Source of the DNA: Anarhynchus alexandrinus
Lineage: Eukaryota > Chordata > Aves > Charadriiformes > Charadriidae
Length of the DNA: 64,000 bases
Assembly (NCBI GenBank): GCA_008711295.1
Contig: VUYV01000180.1
Coordinates: 230,743-294,742 of the forward strand
Direction of reading: 5' to 3'
A model generated the notes under the pieces. The model was given only the letters and a program-made list of their open reading frames with translations. It searched no databases and was not told the DNA's origin. Below, one piece after another: positions 13,201 to 27,544 of the stretch. Positions within the stretch are counted from its first letter, which is position 1; each line of letters opens with the position of its first letter. Both the position numbers and the translations under genes were made by a program.

Positions 13201-15239
13201 GCTTTGAGGAGGAAAATCTCCTACACTCCCTTCTCCCATACCACCTCACACTCCTTTCACTCAAGGAGTCATTAAACCCCCACAGCAATCCAGTTCTGGC
13301 AGCTGAACTGGCAGAAAATTAATCCAGCAAGAAGTGGGAAGTTTGCTACAAGTTTCACGAGCTAAATCAGTTCAGTAACCAGATGAGATTAGCACCTGTA
13401 CCAATGCATGGGAGAGAAACATCTTGTCTGTCAAGGGAAAAAGATTCACTTGAGATGCTGTTAAACAGGGGGGGGACGGGGACGGACGGAGGGACACCAC
13501 CACCCCACCTCCACCCGAATCATCCAACATCATGCTGATGTTCAGTAATAAGTTTCTGTAAGAAATTCAAAACTTACAGTTTATGGGAAAATCTATAAAA
13601 ATTTCCACATTCCAAATGCTAATAAAAGATGGCCTCTAGCAGGTTACAAAGCAACAACAAAAATGAAATCCGCACCAATTCTGCTTATTCATAGTAATGT
13701 CTGGGGACACAATCTGAAAGAAATAAAGGTAACTTTTCCAAGAAACTAGCTATTGCAAGAATTTTATAGTTCTGATTCATCAGCTGATAGGCTGTATGAT
13801 GGGCTTGGGTAGCCGAGGTGTTACTACGAGCAGCCAGGCCCAAAAGCCTATCTCAATTCCTCCTTTTCTCCCAAATATCTCCATGGTCCAGGATTCTTCT
13901 AGCCTCATGCCACCACCTTCCCCATTGCAGATGCCCTAACTTCAATGCCCTCTCCAAAACACAACCACTTGCACTCCAGCCTTCACAAAACAGAGTCCTA
14001 AATCCAACCTCTCCCTTGCAACACCTCACCAGCGCTGCCTGGGCCCTGATCTGGCATCCTGATCCAGAAGGTAGGTCCTGGGTTTCCACAGCAGACACCG
14101 AACAGAGCAAGCTTCGGCCACCTTCTGATCAATGATACCCATACAGAGATATCCTGCTCCCATCACCTCCATGCAGCCAGCCAATGCCAAGGAGTCCATG
14201 TCTGTGGTAGGTGATGCACTGTATAGTCAGGAGGCTATCTGTCCACAGGTACCAGGGTTTGGGACCTTCTGATGAAGACTTGGGTATGCTATCATGTGCT
14301 TTTATGAATATAACAGTTCACTGACTGCCAAAGATTGTTTCAGTGTGAGCTCTTTTGCTAATGTAACTGCTGCTCAAGCAGCAGAACCCAGGAGTTAAAA
14401 CAGCTCCTCCTGACAACAAGAATTTCTAGCAGAGGGCTGTACACTCCTCCAAGCAGCATCTAGGGATGCCATCTGTGGAATCAGGACAAGCACTTAAGAA
14501 AAATCGATGGCAGCCTATCCAGCCCCAAAACTTGCATCTAAGAGTTGCCAATAAGGAAGAATATAGAAAAGCAAAGATTACATAGTAATACTTAACCAAG
14601 ATGTTCTTCCAACAGTTTCTGTCTCAGGGACTATCTGCATTTAAAAGCCTTCAATTAATTTTTTTAGACTTCTCTAGTCACTTCTGCAATTCGTGTAATT
14701 TCAACTTCTACAAAAACCCACAGAAATTATTTGCACAGCTCAGTTAGTGTGAGGAATCACTTACTTTCATTTGTTATGACCTTGCCAATTGCTTGCTTTT
14801 TCTGAGCAGCCCTTCGCAAAGAGAAACAGAAAAAAACCTTCCCACCTTCTCCATGCCACCCATTACTGAGACCCTATCGACCTCAGATATTCATCTCTTC
14901 TGTCGACTGAAAAGTCAATACGTTTATCTGCAACTCATATGGACTCCATTCCTCCCTTTTCTTGTAACAACTTCTGTTAAGTTTTGAAATGGCAGGCTAT
15001 TCCATTTTCTTTTAAATACAGCATTTCTCCTGGGCATTGCTATAAATGTAATTCATCTTGATGCTACAACTCACAGAATAGTCAGAGAGAGTGACCAAGC
15101 ACAATACCTTTGTGATTTGCCAGGACTACATGATACCTGTCAGTTCAAAGAACTCAGATACTAAATTGAAATTTTAACTATAGCGTGCAACATAGTACTT
15201 GGCACAGCCTCAGCAGCAGAGGAACGGAAGGCAGCAAAC

Positions 15240-16700
15240 ATGAACCAAGCCTTTAAAGATCAAGGAAAGAAAGAAAGGAAGAGATCCAGAGAACTACAGA
15301 CTAGTAAAGCAAATGATTAAGTCTGGTAAATTGATAAAAGCTATAATAAAGAACAGAATTGGTGGGGTTTGCATAAATATAGAAATAGAAAAGAATTAAC
15401 ATTGCTTTGGTAGAAGCAAGTAATCTTTCCAGAATGCATCTATGCTCCTTGAAGCAATTAGCTGTAAACGTAGGGTAGTCCAGTTAACACATCGTACCTG
15501 AAAATCCTTTGAAAAGACACCTCATCAAGGGTTGTTTTGCTTTTAAACAAAGGTAATATAAGCTAGGAGACTCCACTTGAAGATTCAGAAGCACTCAAGA
15601 AGTAAGAAACAACAGCTGTATGCAAGCCATTGGTTTTCACTACGGAGTATCAAAAGCATCCCATAGGGATCTGACTTAGGACCCACAGTACTCAGCACAA
15701 TGTACAAGCGATTTCACAAAAGGCATGAAGAGTGAATTCCATTTGTTGAGGATACAAAATTATTCAGGGTAGTCAGAACTTGAACTCATAACAAACAGCT
15801 GCTATACAATCTTGCAGATGACCAAATGTTAAAGTGGCAAGTGAGATCCAGTGCTAACAAATGCAAGACCTACCCTCAGACAAAATAATAGAAGCCCCAA
15901 ACCTTGTCATTCCACTTGCATAAAAATTAGTTCTAAATTAGCTATTCCCAGTGACAAGTAAAAGACAACAGTCAGCTAACAACTTCAGATCAAAGATTAG
16001 CCAAGTCATGAAGTCTGAGAGAAACCATACTGGAAAATTAGAAAAGACAGAGGCAACTAACAGATGGCTTTTATTATTTTATTATTTCCATAGTATCTCT
16101 GTAACTTAAGTTCTGGTCCACAACGATACTATAAAACAAGAAAAGGCACAGAGATGTGTGCTGTTTAAACTAAATTAATGCAGAGGTTTTCATACAAGGA
16201 AAAAGCAAATAAATGAAAAGTATTAATCTTGAAAAGAGATGGGATGTAGCAATGTATACTAGTGCCGTATGAAGTCACATATAGCAGGAAGAAGACCCAT
16301 AACATAAGAACAAAGTCACCCATTGCCACCAGCTGCAGCAGCTGAACAAACAAAAGGAAGTTTTTATAAAATGCATAATTTAGCCATGGAACTTATTGAC
16401 GTAGGATGCTGTCAAGATAAAAAATGCTCAAAATAACTTTGGAAAGCTATTTAAAAAAAAAAATGCCATAGAAGGAGGACCATTGAGCTGTTAAATACAC
16501 AGTGATACAGATACCATCCCTGACTCCTCAAGAAGCTCCTCAGCTTTGGACTGTCAGAAGCTGGGAAGATTTAACAGAAGGCATCATGGTGTATTTTCAC
16601 CATTTTTTTTACCTTTTCTCCCAGGAATCTGTTACAGACCCTTATCTCACAGGATAACAAGTTTAAGCAGACCTTTGATCTGAACTTGCATAGTCACCCT
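15240..16700 (+). mobile_element. Ancient, degenerate CR1-like LINE (RT region to 3' UTR)
   Basis: Several blocks in the right order match old reptile/amniote CR1 copies, sense on the plus strand. These are an 'AACTACAGACTAGTAAAGC...GGTAAATTGATAAAAGC' block (about 15290-15350), a degenerate GVPQGS-like region (about 15660-15700), 'GGATACAAAATTATTCAGGG' (15749-15768, the FADDTKL-type box with changes), and 'TGGCAAGTGAGATCCAGTGC' near 15835. The 3'-UTR-like 'AGAAGCTGGGAAGA' lies near 16556 and a 'GACCTTTGATCTGA' type ending near 16670-16683. The reading frame is destroyed. Between about 15970 and 16480 the resemblance is weak and may include an insertion. The ends are approximate. Confidence 0.5.
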
Positions 16701-19700
16701 TAGATCATTAAAGACAATAAAACTATTCCTATACTTATCTCCAAAGCCAAGTTAGGGGGAAAAAAAAAAGTTTATTATGCTAACTTAGTCACTACAGAAA
16801 ACCCCTCGGTAAAACACTGCTTGAGCAACAATATTATTATTCCCCAAGTTATCAAAACCATGCACCAGACTTCATTTTACAACTAATACAGGATTTAAAA
16901 GCCAAGTTAAGCATTTGAATAGTGATATTGGAATATGCAGAAATACTATAATGACAGAAATTACCTGCCAGAAATTTGAGAAAGCATTTTACCTAGGTCA
17001 GCGCAACTGAACCCTGTCACCCAAAGGGACAATGCTGACCCAACACCTCCCACAGATGTACCCCACACACCTCCCCAGTGTGACATCTAGCCACAGGGTA
17101 ATCAAGGGGTGAGTCAGTTCAGCTACAGAAAGCTCTTCCGCCTTCTTTTTCCATGAGACCAGCTCACTGAAACAAGTCTCTCTGCAACTGCACAGTCTGT
17201 AGATCTGATACCAGGGAAGTGGCAGGACTGCGGCAGGACTGCATCTAAGACTGTGGACTATTGGGATTTCCCTTCACAAGGGCAGCCAACAGCTACAGCA
17301 GATGTGCAAACCGTATTCACCATTAAGAGATGCAAACACTGTAATGCTAATATCACTAAATGCACCACTTCAACACTGATGTGAACATTCCACCACTTCA
17401 GAATTAGGTAGTAATTGTCTAGGTTTAAATGATAGCAAGGAGACTAGCAAGGAGAAACTGCTCCATATATCACTATAGCAATATGTTAAAGTTATGGCAC
17501 AGAACAGCAATAACAATTTGTTATAAAAATTTCATGTAGTATATTAAGACACGGTTTCCCCCCTCCCCTTAACCTTTGCTATTTAAATACCACAAAAATC
17601 AGCCTCAGTCTAGAACAACAAGTTATGGATTCCTATACTGACCCATCTTGACAGTTGATACTAATGGGACTTCTGCAGGAAGCTTGCCGATTTCCTCAGT
17701 TGCATCAAAGCATGCTGAGTTACAGATGAGGCTTCAAGTACAACTGAAATCCCTACAGGGAAGCACTTAAAACTGAAATTGTCATTTACATGTCACTAAG
17801 GAAGGATACCAACCAAATCACATCGAGCTACACCATTCTTGAAACACAATTCATCACAGACATCGCTGTAAAGGCATAAATGGCTATAACACTCTGGCAA
17901 TTAGCACAAGTCTCCGAACAAGTCAAAGTCAGAGCATACATAAACCCTTTCCAAATTGTGAGCTCCATTACAACAACCCCCCCAAAAAAGCCATGTGAAA
18001 CTCCTGCTGAGGTAACTGCTGTGAGTGACACCAGTCTTAAGACCTCAACCTTTTAGCTATGAGATCAGAGTAGATATCCTGTTATTAGCAGAGTCATACT
18101 GCACTGGAAACCTAACTTCTACAAGAGATGAAGTCTGCAAATTGTACCGCTATATTAACAGAGAAAACGCTAATGCAGCAGAGTTCCCAATTGAATAAAA
18201 GAAATAGAAAAATAAGAGGTCGTGCATTAAAAGTGGTAACTAGGGCAGTGATCGTAAAGATCCCGCCTCAGAGGAGTTTAACACACACAAAAAAAATCCA
18301 CCAACGTGCTCTGCACATGGTAAAAGCAAGCATGGAATCAAGCAATGCCCGAGGCGATGCCCTCTCATTTCCCTTGCTTCTTAAAGCAAAGGCACATAAT
18401 GGCTACTTACACCTCACTTAGCTGCAAAAGAGGTGAGAGATTTCCTGTGTGTCTAACCACTCCCAAAAATACAGCCTATAACCTAAAGATAAGAGGTTAC
18501 CAGCTACCGTGCTCTATCATGCATCTAAAACCCAGTGCAGATAGTGTCTTAAACTGATCAAATAAAAGCAAAGGCTTCTCCCTTGCATGAGAATGGGAAA
18601 CAGTGAAAGTGCTCTGAAATTACTAAACTGGCACTGAGAGCTGTTTGTGCACTGCAGGATTGCTCGTGGAGCAGGGGTCAACTGCCGCAATTTTTAATCC
18701 AGATTAGGACTGCAACAACACAGAGCAACGTGACACAGACAACAATTACAGCAAGACTCTGTTCTTAGGAAATACAATAGCTAAAGCACCATCGATACCT
18801 GTTCAGAAGCACAAAAGCTTCCATGCGCATACCACGTTTGTTCCCTGCATCTGGAACAGTGATGATAACGCTCATTTTCTGTATTGTATTTTATGCATCT
18901 CTGCCTAATCCAATCTCTCCTGGAAGGTGTACCCTCCTCTTTCCCAATCAACAAAAGTTTGCAAACTCTGACTTCTTTCCAAAGTCCCGCTGTTTCCTCT
19001 CATATGAAAAACAAGTGACACCAGATGCTGCAAGCAGGATGAAATTAAAAGAAAATATAATGGAGTAAAATGTGCTGTTCTAGAAGCAAGTTGAAAAGCT
19101 AAGCAAAACTTCCCAATAGGATGCTCCAGAAGCATTTAGGAAAGAAAGTGCAGTTCCAACAAAGTTTTAAGGTTTACTTAAAAATCTCCAACAACGTCCT
19201 CTCAAAAAGCTGGTGCCGCAAATGTGTTATTTTTTAATGGAAGACAACATCAAAAAGGTGACTTTCATTCTGAAAAAAAAAAAATTTAAGCTCTTCTACA
19301 GGTGAGAAACCCTTTCAGATACACTGCAGGAAACATAATGCAAAGCTAACAAACAAGTTGGGACAATACTGGAGTTTTCCAACAGATCACAGCTCCGAGC
19401 AAACAAATCCAAGTGTATACACTTTTTAATCTCTTAGAAGTAAGAACAGCAGCTCTGAAAACAAACACACAGTTTTTAGACAAATCTGGCCCATAGAACA
19501 ACTATTAAGACTCACTTCTCGTTTAAGAACAGACTGAAAACACTTATTTTGTACAATCAGTCTGTCAAGCCAAATTTGTTTTGCACAAGTCTTTGCAAGG
19601 TTTCTAGAATAACCCGCCTTACTTTCTATAAAGATTGGCACGTTGCCCAATGCCACACACCTGATATAGCAATACTGGTACAGTACATACTCCTCATATT

Positions 19701-20940
19701 TAGTGTCCTGCAACATAATTAGCTTTAGGGTACCCAGACAATAAATCCAGCTAAGATTGCTCTTAAAGCATGCAGCAGTAGCTTCCACAGTATCTTTTAC
19801 CAGCTATAAAAGCAGTTCCTTCCAGACAGACATTCACACCACAATCTCTAATTTCATGCCATTTTTTAAAATAAAGTTACTACAACATGCTTCAAATAAA
19901 GCCCTAACATAACATTTGGACCATACCAAAGCAATGCAAGTTCTGCTTAATGGCACCTCATCACCCCGAACTCCATAATCCCAGTGCTTTCCAAACAATT
20001 TAACCTACATAGTCCTATGTAAAACCATTGTGGCTTCCAACACAAGACTGTCTCCTTCCCAGTGCCACCCTGCCGCCCCAACTATCAGCCAAGGTATTCT
20101 GTCCAAATCTCTTTCAAGCCAAGAGAACAGGTGAGCAACTGTGCTCTCTGCAAGCTGCTCAAGCAAGAAGTTCTCCGACTGTCAAGCAAGCCACAGCTCA
20201 CTGCCTCAAAAGGCAGGCTGCGTCTGCTTGCATAAATTCCCTTGGAGAGACGGTTTCAAAAAGGCAGGAAAACAAAGGAGGAGAGAGTTTCATGTTGTGA
20301 GGGGAATTTCATGTCCTTCATTAACTCATAGGAAGGGCACCTAAGGCTTCCTCTTTAGGACTATAAAGCCTCCATATTCTACAGAAGCAAAAGAAATGTA
20401 CGAAGATGAAAAAAAGTAATCTTAATATTAAAATCAGGATTATTTCAAACAAACCTCAATGAACCTCACTTCAAGCATTGCCACAGTTACCTGAGGCTAG
20501 ACACTGCCATGAAAATATAATTATTTCACTTGGGTAATTTATCTAGTGAAACTACTAGTATACAGTAGGCAGTGAGGATACTCCTTGATGAGACCTGCCT
20601 TAACTACTACTAAGAACAGACTCAAACTTCAGAGCAATTACAGGCAGCAATTAGGTGGAATTCAGTCCAGCTTCAGGACTTTCAGTAGCGAAGCAAAACC
20701 ACCAAGACTCTATTTGAAGGGCTGAGCACTGCAATACAACATCACCCCAACAGCTCAAGTCTCTTCAAGAGATACTAGCCAATGTCTAACAGGCTTTACT
20801 GCAGCTCAGCAGTCTGCAGGACCAGGACCTGGTAGCCCTGTCAATGCTAACACTTTCCATTATTGGATCTTTTATTTTCTCGTAAACTCTCCTAAACTTC
20901 AAATGTTTGGACTAGTATTCTTCACGTAGTGCATGTGCCT

Positions 20941-22136
20941 CATAGAATCACACAGAATGGTAGGGGATGGAGGGGACCTTTGGAGATCATCTAGTCCAAC
21001 CCCCCCTGCTAAAGCAGGTTCACCTAGAGCAGGTTGCACAGCAACACATCCAGGCGGGTTTTGATTATCTCCAGAGAAGCAGACTTCACAACCTCTCTGG
21101 GCAGCTTGTTCCAGTGCTCTGTCACCCTCAAAGTAAACAAGTTTCTCCTGATGTTCAGATGGAACTTCCTGTGTTCCAGGTTGCTCCCGTTGCCCTGTCA
21201 CTGGGCACCACTGAAGAGAGTCTGGCCCCATCCTCTTGACACCCATGCTTTACATGTTTATAAGCATTGATGAAATCCCCTCTCAGTCTTTTCTTCTCCA
21301 GGCTAAAGCAGAACCAGGTCTCTCAGCCTTTCCTCATAAGAGAGAGGCTCCAGTCCCCTTATCTTCATAGCCCTCTGCTGGACTCTCTCCAATAGTTCCC
21401 TGTCCTTCTTGAACCAAGGGGGCCAGAACTAGACACAGTATTCCAGACATGGCCTCACTAGGGCAGAGTAGAGGGGAAGGATAACCTCCCTCGACCTGCT
21501 GGCCACACTCTTTTTAATGCACCCCAGGATACCATTGGCCTTCTTGGCCACAAGGGCACATTGCTGGCTCATGCTCAACTTGCCCACCAGCACCCCCAAG
21601 TCCTTCTCCGCAGAGCTGCTTTCCAACAGGTCAACCCCTAACCTGTACTGCTGCATGCGGTTATTCCTTCCTAGGTGTAGAACCCTACACTTGCCTTTGG
21701 TGAACTTCATTAGGTTCCCCTCCATTCAACTCTCTAGCCTGTGCAGGTCTTGCAAAATGATGGCACAGCCTTCTGGTGCGTCAGCCACTACTCCCAGTTT
21801 TATGTCATCAGCAAACTTGCAGAGGGTACGCTCCGTCCCCTCATCCAGGTCATTTAGGAATATCCTGAACAAGACTGGATCCAGTACTGACTCCTGGGGA
21901 ACACCACTTGCTACAGGCCTCCAACTAGACTCTGTACCACTGATCACAACCCTCTGAGCTCTGCCATTCAGCCAGTTCTCAATCCATCTCAATGTCCACT
22001 CATCTAGCCCACACTTCCTAAGCTTACCTATGAGGATGTTATGGGAGACAGCGTCAAAAGCCTTGCTAAAGTCGAGGTAGGCAACATCCACAGCTCTCCC
22101 CTCATCAACCCAGGCAGCCATGTCATGCCTCACTTT
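20941..22136 (-). mobile_element. CR1 LINE, 5'-truncated, with reverse-transcriptase remnant
   Basis: A roughly 1.2-kb CR1 copy on the minus strand. The 3' tail is at 20941-20960 (ACCATTCTGTGTGATTCTAT when read on the minus strand). The RT palm is readable at 22133-21726: motif [14 protein letters not shown], motif B as [11 protein letters not shown] (the usual glycines replaced by E and D), and motif [10 protein letters not shown] stop codon (TGA where Trp is usual) follows HRLES. The frame then continues at 21725-21429 with [12 protein letters not shown] and the [17 protein letters not shown] block. Downstream the familiar EEKTE-type 3' ORF region is frameshifted. The 5' end stops abruptly before the 'WVDEGRAVD' block, the usual CR1 5' truncation. 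It cannot encode an active enzyme. It is in the same orientation as ARHGEF7. Confidence 0.95.
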
Positions 22137-25100
22137 ATCATTATCAGCATTTTGTACAGAACCTCCCTATTCTGTCATTACCATAAATGACACCAAGAAA
22201 ACAATGTTTGCCATAATTCAACTTTGGGAAATCTAAAGCTTGAAACAATTCAGCTCCCTTTGCTTTGGAGCAGAATTTTTAAAGGCTCTCTGCCCTCTCT
22301 ATCAAAATTTCTTACAAAACCTATCAGAAATTGTTCCCTAGCAAAAAAAAAAGAAAAATCTACCCAATTTTGACCAGTTTAACACCCTTTGGCTTTGTTT
22401 TGTTAATTTCTTCTTTAAACTAGTTTATACACACGCTTAGGACAGACTGAGCATGTCAGAGATTCACAGAGGAATCCACTTGCAAAGCACAGAACAGAAC
22501 CTAGATGCCTCAACACAGTTTGGATGAAAGCAACTGTCCAATTCAAATGCCATGAAACAAAAGCTAGATCCAGAACGGAGAAGGGGGAAGTGGAAGAATG
22601 ATATCACCAAGACTAAGTTTCACCTATTTTTAGGAAACTTTTTCAGATGTCTGGGTCCATGCTGTCTCCTTTTGTATCCCTAGAGGGACATGCATCCCAT
22701 CCACCATAGGTCATTCTCTGGAGAGGCTTCTGTTGTTGACTATAAAAAGAACCCTCCATAACTAACTATAGCTACGGTCCAGGAGACGGAGCTGAAAGCA
22801 ACTGAAGGGAAGGATAGTGCTACAGAGAACTGCAAGCCTTGGAAATCCCCCTCCTCCCTAACCACCCTCTAAGCTACAAAGTTGCACCCTCCCTTTCCCA
22901 CCAGTTTTTGAGCTCATCACTCCCTTCACCATAACAAACTAAATCTGCTAAAAGCTAAGGCAGTCCAGTTTTTTTGCTGGAATAGTTCTCTGCTGTTTCA
23001 GGGGCCTGACCAGCACCAGAACTGGTCCACAGTAAGTAGCAGGAACAGAGATAAAAAACACCTTTCTCCTTCAGCAGAGATGACACTGACTTACTTGTCT
23101 CGGAGACCTCAGAGATCAGGGCTAGACAGCTGATGCTAGGCTAGGAATAACAGGAGAGAGGAAACAGCAAGGCAAACCACTTGTGAAAACACGCAGAAAG
23201 GAAGATCAGGACTCAAAACCCAAGTGGGAAAACAAAGCCAACAAGAAAAGGAGAATGGGAGAGGAGAAACAGAAACAGTTGTCAAGAGCTTGGTGTAGAA
23301 GCCAAGTCATGTCATCCCTCTGCTATCAACAAATACTTAGAAAATGCAGCAGTTGAGAAGGCGCCAATCTCTTCCCAGCTTGGCACAAAGAAGAAACATG
23401 AGCTTACCACCGCTAGCAGACACACTGCCAGTTCAGGTGCAGAGGCTGAGCAGGAGACACAGCAGTTCTGCTCTCACATACCCGCATGCTGCCACAGGGA
23501 GTGCTTCCTCCCCTCCCCCCTCCTTTTATTAAATCTAGGATCACCTAACGATGATCTGCATATTCACTGTACAATAATCAACTATTAACATTTCCCTCAA
23601 GATCCCTGTCCCCATTCAGTAGGGCAAGGCTGGTCAAAGGGTCAATCAGGAAGTCTTAAAAAAAGGATTTGTCTGTAAGGGCATTTTCCCAAGCCCTAAA
23701 TCTCTCCCATATAGGATGCCCTCCTACCCGCCATGTTCTATACGTTACTCAGGCAAATCCTTTCACTTACCTGCATTAAAAGCAACTTCAGAAAATGGGG
23801 CCCGGTTTGCAATTTAGCTCCAAGATGAATTGAATTTGCAAAACAAGGAGGCAGGTGCAGTGATGGGAAGTGCTTAACTAGTACTGCCACCAAGCCACAA
23901 GCTCACAAAACCTACTCCTTTAGATGCCCATGTCATTTACTGCAGATATCAGAAGGCATGGTAAGAACCCAGCAAACTGCGTGTCTCATGGTGAAGCCCC
24001 CTGACAGTTACAACAGAGAAATTAACTCCCTCTATCTGCCACAACATTGCTACATCGCTACAAAAAAAGCCATCTCATTTCATTTGAGTTGATTCATCGT
24101 TTGCCTCCTCAGCTGTTCAGAAACCAAGGCTTTGAGTTAAACAAGAGTTTAAATGAACTTGAGGCAGCACTGCAGCTATCCCCCCCCACTTTATGCCAGA
24201 CTCGGCTCCCCCCTGACCCCCAGAGCGAGCCAACCCAGCAGGAAAGAGAGCAGGTTAGTAGCGTTCCTTCTACCAGCCCATCTCCCTGCACCAGAGTCTG
24301 CCAAGCACCCGTGCTAGAAGAAGGAAGGGCAAGGAATATGCAAGCAATAGCACGAGTCGCTGCTGCTGCGCTGCCGCAGTGGGTTTAAAAGCTACCCTAG
24401 GACCCACAGCCTCTGCCGCATGTTTAGCGCTCACAGCTGCAAATGAGATCCATGGGAGCTAGGTCAAGCTATGGACACTTTGGCCTGCAGCTCAAGCGCT
24501 GTGGAATAGGGATAATACCCTTCCCTCATAAATGGTCTTAAAACCAAACAAAACAAGAAAAGTTTGTAAATATCTGACACTATTGTGGAACGCACCACAG
24601 AACATCCATGCAGAAGCCAGTAATTCTGCCTCCAAACTGAGACTTAAATCATATCCAAGAAAAGCCTGAGACCATCCAATGAACAAAGAAGGAGCACTGA
24701 ACAGCTTTCCAGCTGAAACTAGGCAAGGTTCCTACAGAAAACCTATTATCACAATGCACATAGAGAGGGGGGCCAATAAAGCTTTTTTGTTTTGGAATAA
24801 CAATTTTTCTTTAGTAGCATCCACAGCAGAAATGGATTTGAGGAAAGCATAGTACACAAAAGTTAGTTGTTCTGGTCCTGAAATGCTTTTACAATACAGA
24901 CAAAGATAAGTACCCTGCTTACCTACTTTTAAGCTAAATAGAAGAACTGATTTATTTACATCTGTGCAAAACAAGCCCGAATTACATGCTCATGAGTGTG
25001 TCAGTTAGGAAAAACAGACCACACTATTTTAAGTTACAGTCTTCTCTTTCTCATTTCTATCTCAAAGAGTACTTCCCTGACATCTGAGGGTTTTGGACTG

Positions 25101-27392
25101 CTCTAAAGGCACATCTACATTTTCTTTTGCATTTGCTGATAACAGCTATAAATAAAATTACAATCATTCACTTAATTCTGAATTATATACTGACATTTGA
25201 AAATTAGATACTTCTAGAAAACAGTATTAACAAAATATTAAAAGATAAGCCATCTTAATAAGCAAGTACAGGCAGGAAAGAAACCAACAAGCTGACAGGA
25301 ATCTTCAAAACTGCAGAGCCCTCTAAGCCAACTAATTAACTTAGGCCATAAATAATACCTAGATGTGGTCAATTTAACTATCAGCAGTTTACATATCAAA
25401 GTCAGCTAATTACAACAACTTTGTATCTTAACAATGAAGAACTGCTCTTTCAGTTTCACTGCCAAGTACAGAAAATAGTTTAGCTGTATTTATACATGAA
25501 AGTTATCTTTTGCAAAATGTTCATGTGACACTGGGGTGAAGAACTAGCCTAAGGCAAAGGGTGTGAAAATGCATTTTCTTGTAATTTACTTTATGATGCT
25601 CACAAGTCTGCAGGGTGGATGGATTTAAATGGCCTATTAGAATAATGATTAGATCAGTATAGATTAAAAATATGGAACAGGATGTTAATTTAAGCACTTT
25701 CCTAAACATTGGCTATCAATCTTTAGGAAGAAAAAGTGGAAGATTACCCTTCCTCCATATACTTAAATGCTTTAAGACACACAAGAACAAGTAATTTGAT
25801 CAAGTGACAGAAAATGATGAACTAAGTCATGATTTCTGCACTGAGGCTGCTTTTAGACAAAACATGGTAATCAGTTAACGTGTACATTTTGAAGGCACTC
25901 TATGTAGCTAATAAATATACAGAACATGCAAAAAAAATGTTTCAACATGTTCGGCATGGAAAACCCGTTAATGTAACAAATAGGAAGAAGTACTTGTGCC
26001 TGCTGATTTAAAGCAAACTGCTTCTCGGCTCTTTCTGCTGACAGATTTTTAGAATTAGGAACTGTCTTTTTCTTAAACCTCATTTTTATTCATTAAGTGA
26101 ACAAGGTGGGGGGGTGGGGAGAGGGTGATAAATTCTCCCTCTTCGCTTTGTACTGACTGAATGAACTCAAACCATTTCAAGAATAGGCTGATCCAGCTGA
26201 AAAGTGAGTAAAAGTCTATTTATTTTACGTTGGGTTGCTGCTGCCAAAAGAGGAGGTCCGGGTCCCCTCCCTTCTCCGCCGTGTCCTTTGTGCTACAGTT
26301 TCTAAACTGATCCAGTTCAGGGGGTCAGTTAAAACATGAAAAAAAAAAAAATAATCTAACCCACCAGAGACTGGCAGGGAAGCAATGAACAGTTAAGTGG
26401 GAGTCTGGCAGTTCATCTGAAAATAACACAAGGGGTATTTCTGTTCATATTTCATTAGAAATAAACATGAAATACAGCATAAGCTCATCTAGATGAAGTA
26501 AAAATAATACCCGGGCAATACATGCTTGCTGCCAGAGTTGTAAGGAAAGTCAGAATTGGTGAATGCCTGGCAGGGGTGTTTCCATTGCAGCTCACACCTA
26601 TCTAAACCAGGGTGCTCCCACAGCTCCCTCCCACTCCCTGACCAACCAAACGACACACCATCCTTACACAGACAGATGCTTCAGCAATTGGCCTTCAATG
26701 GGATTCTCAAAAATAATTTCTTCTGTTTGAAAGTTGGAGCAGGATTTCAAATTCCATCCAGATATCTGCTGAAATATTCAGTCCTACTCCTAACAGGTGT
26801 CCCACTAACGCCAACTCGGGCACTCAGACCCTGCAGTGAAGCAACCTGGCTTACCGTCCCATCAGCAGTGGGCTTGGGGGAAGCACAATCTTCTGTTGTT
26901 TCCTGGAGTGGGTTTTTTTCCCCACCCCCTTCCCTTTTTCTTCTTTGAGAGGGTAGGTAGGGAAGAGGTTGGACTTTTGTCGATTTACTCAGCCAGCTGT
27001 CACACGTGAGAACCAGCACAAGATGAAATGGCCATGGGAGGGCAGGGGAGAGCAAAAGTGGGAGCAGACCTCCTCTTTTGGCAGCTGCCACCAGTTAAAC
27101 TGGCTCCCTTTGTTACACGTAAATTCACCACCAGTTAATGTTACACTGAACCACCAATATTCCCACCATCAAATATTTTTGTGCTATTTCAATTTGATTT
27201 CATTCTCCTGGCTTCAGAGGAAGCTGCCTAGCACACAGCTATGCATGAAGCTGCTCAGGACACCAGAAGCTCTGCTCTGCTGTGCCCAGTCACTGCCAGA
27301 TGGGTGGGCAACAGGAAAAACATCTGAACCAGCACTCAAACCCTGCCCTGGGACACCCGTTCTTAAAATTTTGCAGAGGAGAGCTTGTTGCC

Positions 27393-27412
27393 AAAAAAAA
27401 AAAAAAAAAAAN
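27393..27412. repeat. Poly-A run ending in a single undetermined base
   Basis: About 19 consecutive A followed by one N at 27412. This looks like a homopolymer length uncertainty in the assembly rather than a biological signal. A similar single N is at 30154 at the end of a G run. Confidence 0.9.
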
Positions 27413-27518
27413 GTGTTAGTGCTTTCAGCATAGAAACCAGAGTCCTATTTAGACAAGTCTCAGCACACTTAAGTCACCCTAAAAATTGAGGGCTATTTAA
27501 TTTGTTCCAATACCGCAC

Positions 27519-27544
27519 TTTAATGGTGTTCCAACACCATTAAA
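27519..27544. repeat. Perfect 12-bp inverted repeat with 2-nt spacer
   Basis: TTTAATGGTGTT (27519-27530), CC, AACACCATTAAA (27533-27544). The arms pair perfectly. It lies in unique intronic sequence with no adjoining transposon ends that I recognise. It could be a hairpin in the nascent transcript or a remnant of a small palindromic element. Confidence 0.9.

Noticed and set aside
13818..14135. 105-codon ORF with an open antisense frame
   Set aside because: C-rich unique sequence with no recognised motif, and open on both strands, which points to composition rather than coding.
19426..19788. 120-codon minus-strand ORF
   Set aside because: It has no domain, no splice context and an ordinary intron base composition. 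An ORF of this length is expected by chance in 64 kb.
21517..21957. 146-codon plus-strand ORF
   Set aside because: It is the antisense shadow of the CR1 reverse transcriptase on the minus strand.
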